Below are positions 1-5,364 of a stretch of 8,365 bases of DNA, in pieces; the first letter of the stretch is position 1, and each line of letters starts with the position of its first letter. Below the pieces are notes generated by a model, which was given only the letters and a program-made list of their open reading frames with translations, did not search any database and was not told where the DNA came from. This DNA comes from Acholeplasmatales bacterium (lineage in GTDB: Bacteria > Bacillota_I > Bacilli_A > Acholeplasmatales > Anaeroplasmataceae), in NCBI GenBank assembly GCA_017388605.1, contig JAFPIE010000231.1, positions 1 to 8,365 on the forward strand, written 5' to 3'. The translations under genes were made by a program, and so were the position numbers.

Positions 1-41
1 ATATTATTTTTATAAAATTTATTTAAGGAGGAATATAAAAA

Positions 42-593
42 ATGAGAAAGAATTTTGGTGTTAAGCAGTATTTATATCCAATGCCTGTATTAATTATTGG
101 AAGCTACGATGAGAATGGTAATCCAAATTTGATGAATGCCGCTTGGGGTGGTATTACAGATACAGATAAAATATCCATTGCGATGAGCCATCATAAAACT
201 ACAGAAAATATTTTAAAAACTAAAGCCTTCACAGTAGCTATTGGTACAAAGGAATATATGGCTGCATGTGATTATGTTGGAATTGTATCTGGTTTAAAGA
301 ATAAGGATAAATTCAAGAAAAGTGGATTCCATCAGGTTAGAAGTGAATTTGTAAATGCGCCTATTATAGAGGAATTGCCTATAACACTAGAGTGTGAATT
401 ATATTCTTACCAAAATGAAGTAATGGTAGGTAAAATTATTAATGTATCCTCTGATGAAAGATTTATAGGACCAGATGGACTTCCTGATTTAGATAAATTT
501 ACTCCAATTACCTTTGATCCAATTCATCATGACTATTTAGAGCTTGGTGAGGCTGTTGGAGAGGCATTTAGTATCGGTAAGGAAAAAATGTAA
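42..593 (+). CDS. Flavin reductase family protein (flavoredoxin-like, FMN-binding split barrel)
   Basis: A 183-residue protein that reads as a complete flavin reductase-like domain (PF01613 type), a cytoplasmic FMN-binding split beta-barrel. The N-terminal block PMPVLIIGSYDENGNPN (residues 13-29) followed by NAAWGG (32-37) is the usual opening strand and turn. SHHKTT (49-54) lies where the family contacts the FMN phosphate, and DYVGIVSG (77-84) followed by KNKDKF is typical of flavoredoxin-like members. Length matches the family (about 180-200 aa). The start is supported by AAGGAGG at 25-31, ten nt before the ATG. A TATAAA at 11-16 could be a -10 box, but any -35 lies outside the window. A terminator follows directly, so it is probably the last gene of its transcript. 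The electron donor and partner cannot be read from the sequence: such proteins pass electrons from NAD(P)H to flavin, to a partner oxygenase or to anaerobic electron carriers. Family call firm, physiological role unknown. Confidence 0.9.
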   Translation: MRKNFGVKQYLYPMPVLIIGSYDENGNPNLMNAAWGGITDTDKISIAMSHHKTTENILKTKAFTVAIGTKEYMAACDYVGIVSGLKNKDKFKKSGFHQVRSEFVNAPIIEELPITLECELYSYQNEVMVGKIINVSSDERFIGPDGLPDLDKFTPITFDPIHHDYLELGEAVGEAFSIGKEKM

Positions 594-599
594 TTATTG

Positions 600-622
600 G
601 CTATACGAGAGTATAGCTTTTT
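600..622 (+). terminator. Intrinsic terminator after the flavin reductase gene
   Basis: A 7-bp stem, GCTATAC (600-606) with GTATAGC (611-617), closed by a GAGA loop of the GNRA type and followed by five T (618-622). It starts six nt after the TAA at 591-593. The stem is short and not GC-rich, but the loop and T run make termination plausible. It separates the flavin reductase gene from the Ldh-family gene. Confidence 0.8.
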
Positions 623-633
623 CTTTCCCTTTA

Positions 634-662
634 TTGATTTTTTATCCTTTATCATATATGAT
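634..662 (+). promoter_or_regulatory. Sigma-A type promoter for the Ldh-family gene
   Basis: A -35 box TTGATT (634-639), a 17-nt spacer and a -10 box TATGAT (657-662; five of six match TATAAT). It lies just after the terminator at 600-622 and predicts a transcript start near 669, giving a leader of about 20 nt with AAGGAGG at 676-682. Position, spacing and context agree, so the Ldh-family gene is likely transcribed on its own. Confidence 0.65.
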
Positions 663-665
663 AAA
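648..665. promoter_or_regulatory. Perfect 18-bp palindrome over the -10 box, candidate operator
   Basis: TTTATCATATATGATAAA (648-665) equals its own reverse complement over all 18 bases, with half-sites of nine and no spacer. It fully contains the -10 box TATGAT of the promoter above. Because the predicted transcript start is downstream, it would not form an RNA hairpin in this mRNA, so a binding site for a dimeric repressor is the simplest reading. It does not match a PerR, Fur, Rex or CodY site well enough to name a regulator. Operator function is inference. Confidence 0.5.
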
Positions 666-688
666 TATAGATAACAAGGAGGCTTTTT

Positions 689-1795
689 ATGGGCAAGGTA
701 TGGTTAGATTGGGAAACCGCAAATAATTTTATTACAGATGCATTTGTAGGATATGGTGTACCTTTTGAGGATGCAAAAATCTGTACAGAGGTATTACTAG
801 AAAGTGATAAAAGAGGTATTGAATCTCATGGATGTAATCGATTCAAGCCAATTTATATTGATAGAATTGTTGCAGGTATTCAAAATCCTGTGACGAATTT
901 TGAAATTGTAAAGGAAACAGAGTGTACTGCAGTTGTTGATGGACATGACGGAATGGGTCAGGTCATCGGTAAAAGAAGCATGCAGATGGCAATCGATAAA
1001 GCAAAAAAATATGGAATGGGTATGGTTGTTGTAAGAAATTCCTGCCACTATGGAATTGCTGGATACTATGCAACACAGGCTACAAGCCAGGGCTGTATTG
1101 GTATTACAGGTACAAACGCAAGACCAAGCGTTGCCCCTACCTTTGGTGTTGAGGGTATGTTTGGTACAAACCCACTTACTATTGGTATTCCATCCGATGA
1201 GCCATTTGATTTTATCCTAGATTGTGCTACATCCATCACACAAAATGGTAAGATTGAATATTATGAAAGAATCGGTGAGGATGTACATGAGGGTACCATT
1301 ATTGGACTTGATGGTAAGCCTGTTTTAGGTGATGCAGGGGTTGCATTAAAGAAGATTCGAAGTGGCGAGGCTGCACTGACTACCCTAGGTGGTATTGGTG
1401 AGGCTTTAGGTGGATATAAGGGCTATGGTTATGCCGTTGCTGTTGAGCTATTATCTGCAGTATTACAAGATGGATTATATGGTAAGGATTTAAATGGTAA
1501 GGATAAGGACGGTAATAAATCTCCATATCATTTAGGTCATTTCTTTATTGCCATTGATACGAACCACTTCTTAGGCGAGGATTTATGTAGAAAGAAAACA
1601 GGAGATATTTTAAGAAGCATCCGTGCTTCTCGTAAACAGCCTGGAGAGGAGCATATTTATACTGCAGGCGAAAAAGAATATCTTGTATGGCAAGAAAGAA
1701 AAGATAAAGGTGTACCTATTTCTGAACCAGTACAAAAGGAAATGAGCGCAGTTAGAGATTCCTTAGGACTTAAATATAAATTCCCTTGGGAATAA
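689..1795 (+). CDS. Ldh family NAD(P)-dependent oxidoreductase (malate/L-lactate/ureidoglycolate dehydrogenase type)
   Basis: A 368-residue cytoplasmic enzyme of the type-2 malate/lactate dehydrogenase family (PF02615; relatives include AllD, YlbC-like and sulfolactate dehydrogenases), which interconverts a 2-hydroxyacid and a 2-oxoacid with NAD(P). Visible family marks: SDKRGIESHG with R51 (H47 and R51, the substrate-carboxylate pair of the family), NSCHYGIAGYYA with the expected catalytic His at 120, the cofactor-loop block MFGTNPLTIGIP, the LDCATS block, and GGYKGYGYAVAVELLS near residues 241-256. The family often has His where Tyr243 sits. Length is at the upper end for the family (usually 330-360), with extra residues in the charged loop after LYGKDLNGKDKDGNKS. 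The start is fixed by AAGGAGG at 676-682, six nt before the ATG. It has its own promoter and a palindromic candidate operator, suggesting control by substrate or redox state. The substrate cannot be decided between lactate, malate, ureidoglycolate and other 2-hydroxyacids. Confidence 0.93.
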   Translation: MGKVWLDWETANNFITDAFVGYGVPFEDAKICTEVLLESDKRGIESHGCNRFKPIYIDRIVAGIQNPVTNFEIVKETECTAVVDGHDGMGQVIGKRSMQMAIDKAKKYGMGMVVVRNSCHYGIAGYYATQATSQGCIGITGTNARPSVAPTFGVEGMFGTNPLTIGIPSDEPFDFILDCATSITQNGKIEYYERIGEDVHEGTIIGLDGKPVLGDAGVALKKIRSGEAALTTLGGIGEALGGYKGYGYAVAVELLSAVLQDGLYGKDLNGKDKDGNKSPYHLGHFFIAIDTNHFLGEDLCRKKTGDILRSIRASRKQPGEEHIYTAGEKEYLVWQERKDKGVPISEPVQKEMSAVRDSLGLKYKFPWE

Positions 1796-1816
1796 AAAGC
1801 GGGGCTTCCCGCTTTT
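1795..1816 (+). terminator. Terminator-like hairpin with short T run between the Ldh-family gene and ygiQ
   Basis: A 9-bp stem: AAAAGCGGG (1795-1803) pairs with CCCGCTTTT (1808-1816) around a GCTT loop. The stem begins on the last base of the TAA stop codon. The U tract is only the four T that also form the stem base, followed by AAAA, so termination may be partial and could work in both directions. No convincing promoter lies between it and the next gene, so some readthrough into ygiQ is likely. Confidence 0.65.
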
Positions 1817-1830
1817 AAAAATTATAAATG

Positions 1831-1837
1831 AAAGGGG
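1831..1837 (+). promoter_or_regulatory. Ribosome binding site that sets the ygiQ start
   Basis: AAAGGGG (1831-1837) directly abuts the ATG at 1838, leaving no spacer, but lies nine nt before the ATG at 1847. This favours 1847 as the start. Confidence 0.7.
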
Positions 1838-1846
1838 ATGGGCTTT

Positions 1847-3706
1847 ATGCCATTTTTACCTATAACTTTAGAAGAAATGAAGGAATACGGATGGGAACAG
1901 CCAGATTTTGTTTATATCATTGGTGATGCTTATATTGATCATCCATCCTTTGGACCTGCAATAATATCTAGAGTATTAGAAAATTTTGGTTATAAGGTAT
2001 GTATTGTATCTCAACCAGATATTAATGATGATAAGCCATTTAAGCTATTTGGAAGACCTAGACTAGCCTTCTTAGTTTGTGCAGGTAATATTGATTCTAT
2101 GGTGGATCATTATTCCGTATCGAAAAAAAGAAGAAAAAAGGATTATTATACTCCAAATGGAGAAATGGGAAAAAGACCAGATAGAGCATTAATTCGATAT
2201 TGCTCTAAATTAAAGGAATTATATCCGGATGTACCCGTTGTTTGTGGTGGTATTGAGGCTTCCTTAAGAAGATTAAATCATTATGATTATTGGGATGATT
2301 CTGTAAGAAGAAGTGTATTACTTGATTCTCATGCAGACCTACTTTTATACGGTATGGGTGAAAAGACCATAGTTCAGGTTGCAGATGCCCTAGATTCTGG
2401 CTTAGATATTAAGGATATTATTTATATTAGAAATTCTGTATGGAAAACAAAGGATAAGGATTTATTGCCAGAGGATGCCATATGGCTTCCTTCCTATGAT
2501 GAGGTTTTAGCAGATAAAATGAATTATGTTAAATCCTTCCAAATTCAATATAAGAATACCGATGCCTTTACAGGTAAGGCTTTAATTGAGCCTTATAAGA
2601 ATGTATATGTTGTACAAAATCCACCTGAGTTTCCATTATCTCAAGAGGAAATGGATGCAACCTATTCCTTACCATATATGAGAGCGTGCCATCCATTAAT
2701 TGAGGCTAAGGGCCATGTTCCTGCCATCGATGAGGTAAAATTCTCCGTTATATCGAATAGAGGATGCTATGGAGGATGTCATTTTTGCGCGCTTACTATG
2801 CATCAGGGTAGAATTATTCAATCGAGAAGTAAGGAATCCATTTTAGATGAAATAAAAACTATATCTAAGGATAAGGATTTCAAAGGCTATATCCATGATA
2901 TCGGTGGTCCTACAGCTAACTTCTATAGACCTGCATGTGGTAAGCAATTAAAGCATGGTGTATGTACGAATAGAGAATGTATTGGCTATGATCCATGTAA
3001 GAATTTAGAGGTGGACCATACCGAATATTTAGATATCTTAAAGGAAGCAAGAAAGCTTCCTGGAATTAAAAAGGTCTTCGTAAGAAGTGGACTTAGATAT
3101 GATTACATTATGTATGATAAAAACCCTGAATTCTTTGAAGAATTAATTAAATATCATATCTCAGGACAGCTAAAGGTAGCTCCAGAGCACATTGCAGATG
3201 AGGTATTAGTAAGAATGGGTAAGCCATCTCGTGGCTTATATGATGAGTTTGTAAATCGTTATGAGAATTTAAATCATAAATTTGGTATGGACCAATATTT
3301 AGTTCCATATTTAATGTCCTCTCATCCTGGATCTACATTAAATAGCGCGATAGAGCTTGCAGAATATTTAAGAGATTCCGGCCATATGCCAGAGCAGGTA
3401 CAGGACTTTTATCCAACCCCAGGTACAGCATCCACCTGTATGTATTATACAGGTATAGATCCATTTAGAGGAGATAAGGTATATGTACCAAAGAATCCTC
3501 ATGAAAAGGCTATGCAGCGTGCTTTAATGCAATATAAGCTTCCACAAAACTATGATTTAGTTTATGAGGCATTAACTAAGGCAGGACGTCAGGATTTAAT
3601 TGGCTTTGATAAAAAGTGCTTAATTAAGCCTAGAGGATCTAAGGTAGGATATATACCTCCACGTAAGGGAAAAGTGACAAAAACAGGGGATAAAAAGGTA
3701 AAATAA
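1847..3706 (+). CDS. ygiQ: YgiQ family radical SAM protein
   Basis: A 619-residue cytoplasmic iron-sulfur protein of the YgiQ family, whose reaction is not established to my knowledge. The opening MPFLPITLEEMKEYGWEQPDFVYIIGDAYIDHPSFG is the characteristic N-terminus and contains the cobalamin-binding-like region of the family. The radical SAM cluster motif is CYGGCHFC, that is Cys307, Cys311 and Cys314 (CX3CX2C), preceded by SVISNRG. A second cysteine group follows the GGPTANFYRPAC block: Cys364, Cys373, Cys378 and Cys384, a feature of this family that may hold a further metal site. The conserved VAPEH and FYPTPGTAST blocks are also present, and the C-terminus is lysine-rich. It is shorter than E. 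coli YgiQ (about 740 aa) but normal for Bacillota. An in-frame ATG at 1838 would add three residues, but its Shine-Dalgarno spacing is zero. It lies 51 nt after the Ldh-family gene with a weak terminator-like hairpin between and may be partly co-transcribed with it. No terminator is seen after it. Confidence 0.95.
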   Translation: MPFLPITLEEMKEYGWEQPDFVYIIGDAYIDHPSFGPAIISRVLENFGYKVCIVSQPDINDDKPFKLFGRPRLAFLVCAGNIDSMVDHYSVSKKRRKKDYYTPNGEMGKRPDRALIRYCSKLKELYPDVPVVCGGIEASLRRLNHYDYWDDSVRRSVLLDSHADLLLYGMGEKTIVQVADALDSGLDIKDIIYIRNSVWKTKDKDLLPEDAIWLPSYDEVLADKMNYVKSFQIQYKNTDAFTGKALIEPYKNVYVVQNPPEFPLSQEEMDATYSLPYMRACHPLIEAKGHVPAIDEVKFSVISNRGCYGGCHFCALTMHQGRIIQSRSKESILDEIKTISKDKDFKGYIHDIGGPTANFYRPACGKQLKHGVCTNRECIGYDPCKNLEVDHTEYLDILKEARKLPGIKKVFVRSGLRYDYIMYDKNPEFFEELIKYHISGQLKVAPEHIADEVLVRMGKPSRGLYDEFVNRYENLNHKFGMDQYLVPYLMSSHPGSTLNSAIELAEYLRDSGHMPEQVQDFYPTPGTASTCMYYTGIDPFRGDKVYVPKNPHEKAMQRALMQYKLPQNYDLVYEALTKAGRQDLIGFDKKCLIKPRGSKVGYIPPRKGKVTKTGDKKVK

Positions 3707-3756
3707 ATCCTTGAATTCATATTGTTTTATAAAAATACATATTTCCTATTATATTT

Positions 3757-3785
3757 TTTAAATATTTGGTTTATAATAATATAAA
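3757..3785 (+). promoter_or_regulatory. Possible sigma-A promoter for the DUF1508 gene
   Basis: TTTAAA (3757-3762), a 17-nt spacer and TATAAA (3780-3785) sit in the 118-nt gap between ygiQ and the DUF1508 gene and predict a start near 3792. A TATAAT at 3772-3777 is an alternative -10 but has no -35 with more than three matches at 16-18 nt. The whole gap is extremely AT-rich, so chance matches are likely and confidence is low. Nothing else was seen in the gap. Confidence 0.35.
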
Positions 3786-3808
3786 GATTACATTTTATAA
3801 AACTAAAG

Positions 3809-3816
3809 AAGGATGG
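3809..3816 (+). promoter_or_regulatory. Ribosome binding site that sets the DUF1508 gene start
   Basis: AAGGATGG (3809-3816) contains the upstream in-frame ATG at 3813 itself and lies eight nt before the ATG at 3825. The arrangement favours initiation at 3825. Confidence 0.6.
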
Positions 3817-3824
3817 AAAATAAT

Positions 3825-4538
3825 ATGGCAGCAATTGGAAAATTTGTTATTTTTAATGAAGGCGGATTCTTTTATAAATATCGTCTATATGCAAATAATG
3901 GTCAAGCATTAATCATCAGTGAAGCATATAAGGATAGAAAAGCATGCTTAGGTGGTATTGATACACTAAAGAAGAACATCGATAATTTAAAGCTTGATTA
4001 CGAAAAGGACAAGAAGGGTGCATGGTGCTTCCGCTTAATTACCCAGCAGGGTAGACCTCTTGCACAAAGTGCAAATTATAAAACTCAAAAGGATGCAGAA
4101 AGAGCTGCAGGCTCTTTCCAAAAATTTGCATTGACAGATAAAATTGTTGATGAGGATCAAACCAATTCAGATGATCACTATGATGTACAGATTATGGAAG
4201 ATTCTATTTCTCCATCTTCAAATGGTAAATTCTTAATTCTGAATGAGGATAAGGATTATTATTATCAGCTTAAAGCAAATAATGGACAGGTATTATGTAC
4301 TTCTCAGGCATATCTATCGGAAAAGTCAGCAAGAGATGCAATGGAGAATTTCCGTAAGAATGTTTATGAAGGTAATTTCTATATCTTTATTGATAAGCGT
4401 AAGCAAGCATTCTTTAAGCTATATTCTAAGCAATTACGTTTAGTTATGACAGGTGAAACCTATAAGACAAAGGATATGGCTATTAGTGCTGCAAAATCTG
4501 TTTTAAAATTCGCTCGTGATGCAAAAGTAGTAGAATAA
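3825..4538 (+). CDS. DUF1508 (YegP-like) protein with four repeat units
   Basis: A 237-residue soluble protein with no signal peptide or membrane segment, built from four copies of the roughly 45-residue DUF1508/YegP unit. Unit 1 covers about residues 6-51 (GKFVIF ... LYANNGQALIISEAY), unit 2 57-102 (WCFRLITQQGRPLAQSANY), unit 3 135-179 (GKFLIL ... LKANNGQVLCTSQAY) and unit 4 184-230 (FFKLYSKQLRLVMTGETY). Each has two strands with a G-rich turn, a conserved S/T-x-x-Y, then an Ala/Lys-rich helix. Units 1 and 3 resemble each other most, as do 2 and 4 in their helices, which suggests duplication of a two-unit ancestor like E. coli YegP (about 110 aa). An acidic linker (about 108-132, rich in D, E, S) joins the halves. 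Function of the family is unknown. An ATG at 3813 would add four residues but overlaps the likely ribosome binding site. It is a single-gene unit ending in its own terminator. Confidence 0.85.
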   Translation: MAAIGKFVIFNEGGFFYKYRLYANNGQALIISEAYKDRKACLGGIDTLKKNIDNLKLDYEKDKKGAWCFRLITQQGRPLAQSANYKTQKDAERAAGSFQKFALTDKIVDEDQTNSDDHYDVQIMEDSISPSSNGKFLILNEDKDYYYQLKANNGQVLCTSQAYLSEKSARDAMENFRKNVYEGNFYIFIDKRKQAFFKLYSKQLRLVMTGETYKTKDMAISAAKSVLKFARDAKVVE

Positions 4539-4546
4539 TAGATGTT

Positions 4547-4567
4547 AGGCCTAGCAATAGGCCTTTT
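4547..4567 (+). terminator. Intrinsic terminator after the DUF1508 gene
   Basis: A 7-bp stem, AGGCCTA (4547-4553) with TAGGCCT (4558-4564), closed by a GCAA loop of the GNRA type and followed by a T run to 4567 and CTT. It begins eight nt after the TAA. It isolates this gene from the ABC exporter operon. Confidence 0.8.
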
Positions 4568-4572
4568 CTTCA

Positions 4573-4587
4573 CTACAAATTATGTAG
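4573..4587. promoter_or_regulatory. Short inverted repeat at the ABC operon promoter
   Basis: CTACA (4573-4577) and TGTAG (4583-4587) form an inverted repeat with a 5-nt spacer, overlapping the first bases of the -35 box. It could be a regulator half-site pair, but five-bp arms in AT-rich DNA may arise by chance. Confidence 0.3.
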
Positions 4588-4613
4588 AAATGTGACATAA
4601 ATTGTTATATAAT
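4585..4613 (+). promoter_or_regulatory. Sigma-A type promoter of the ABC exporter operon
   Basis: TAGAAA (4585-4590; four of six match TTGACA), a 17-nt spacer and a perfect TATAAT (4608-4613). The predicted start near 4620 gives a leader of about 19 nt, which holds the AAAGAGG ribosome binding site at 4623-4629. Position just after a terminator and before an operon supports it. Confidence 0.65.
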
Positions 4614-4638
4614 CTTTATCGGAAAGAGGTATAGTATT

Positions 4639-5364
4639 ATGATTGAAATTAAGAATTTTTCAAAAACCTATGTTAAAGGAGTAAAGGCAGTAGATAATTT
4701 ATCCTTAACCATAGAGGATGGTGATCTTTGCGCCTTTGTAGGATTAAATGGTGCAGGTAAATCCACAACAATTAAGGCAGTTATGGGTATTTTACCATTT
4801 GAAGAGGGCGAGATTATAGTTGATGGAAAGAATATAAAATCAAACCCTGTAGATATTAAAAGAGAAATGGCCTATGTACCAGATAATCCAGAGGTTTATG
4901 CATTTATGAAGGGAATCGATTATATTAAATTCATTTTATCGATTTATGGTACACCATTTGATGAGAAGGAAATGGAAGACTTTGCTAAGGAATTAGGTAT
5001 TTATAATGCCTTAGGTGATTTAGTAAGCTCCTATTCTCATGGTATGAAGCAAAAGATAGTTTTACTTGCTGCATTCCTACATCATCCAAAGATTCTAATA
5101 CTAGATGAGCCATTTGTAGGCTTAGACCCAAAGGCTACCCATTTATTAAAGGAAAAGATGAAGGATTATACAGCCAAGGGTAATACAATATTCTTCTCAA
5201 CACATGTACTTGAGGTTGCTGAAAAGCTATGTAATAAGGTTGCAATAATTAAGAAGGGTAAGCTTGTTGCATCAGGTAATATGGAGGATGTTATTAAGGA
5301 TAATTCCTTAGAGGATGTATTCTTAGAAATATTTGATGAAAAAGAGGCAACGACAAATGAATAG
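4639..5364 (+). CDS. ABC transporter ATP-binding protein (exporter type)
   Basis: A 241-residue nucleotide-binding subunit acting at the inner face of the membrane with the permease encoded next. Walker A is GLNGAGKST (35-43). The position usually held by the Q-loop Gln is in YVPDNPEVY (79-87), where Asp82 stands instead, a variant found in EcsA-like and related exporters. The signature is YSHGMKQ (132-138) in place of LSGGQ, again typical of that group. Walker B is ILILDEP (152-158) with catalytic Glu157, the D-loop is GLDP (161-164), and the switch His is H189 in STHVLEVAE. All catalytic residues are intact. The start is set by AAAGAGG at 4623-4629, nine nt upstream. The 3' end overlaps the permease gene by eight nt, implying translational coupling. 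The cargo cannot be inferred; no toxin, lantibiotic or sensor-kinase gene is nearby. An energy-coupled exporter of peptide, lipid or drug is the usual guess for the family. Confidence 0.93.
   Translation: MIEIKNFSKTYVKGVKAVDNLSLTIEDGDLCAFVGLNGAGKSTTIKAVMGILPFEEGEIIVDGKNIKSNPVDIKREMAYVPDNPEVYAFMKGIDYIKFILSIYGTPFDEKEMEDFAKELGIYNALGDLVSSYSHGMKQKIVLLAAFLHHPKILILDEPFVGLDPKATHLLKEKMKDYTAKGNTIFFSTHVLEVAEKLCNKVAIIKKGKLVASGNMEDVIKDNSLEDVFLEIFDEKEATTNE
5341..5347 (+). promoter_or_regulatory. Ribosome binding site of the permease gene, inside the ATPase gene
   Basis: AAAGAGG (5341-5347), identical to the ribosome binding site of the ATPase gene, lies nine nt before the ATG at 5357. In-frame ATGs at 5333 and 5336 have no comparable site, so 5357 is the preferred start. 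Confidence 0.7.

Noticed and set aside
544..726. + strand open frame spanning the end of the flavin reductase gene and the start of the Ldh-family gene
   Set aside because: It crosses a terminator, a promoter and two genes in another frame, with no ribosome binding site at its start.
797..1048. Open frame on the - strand within the Ldh-family gene
   Set aside because: It lies wholly inside a clear conserved gene, its translation resembles no family I know, and no ribosome binding site or promoter supports it.
1847..3706. MiaB/RimO-type methylthiotransferase
   Set aside because: It lacks the TRAM domain and the MiaB N-terminal cysteine pattern, while the N-terminus and the second cysteine group fit YgiQ.
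3707..3824. Possible riboswitch, small RNA or terminator in the AT-rich gap after ygiQ
   Set aside because: No GC-containing stem, conserved aptamer-like pattern or T-run hairpin was found; only a weak promoter can be suggested.
4243..4443. + strand open frame inside the DUF1508 gene
   Set aside because: It is a frame-shifted shadow of repeat units 3 and 4 with no start signal.
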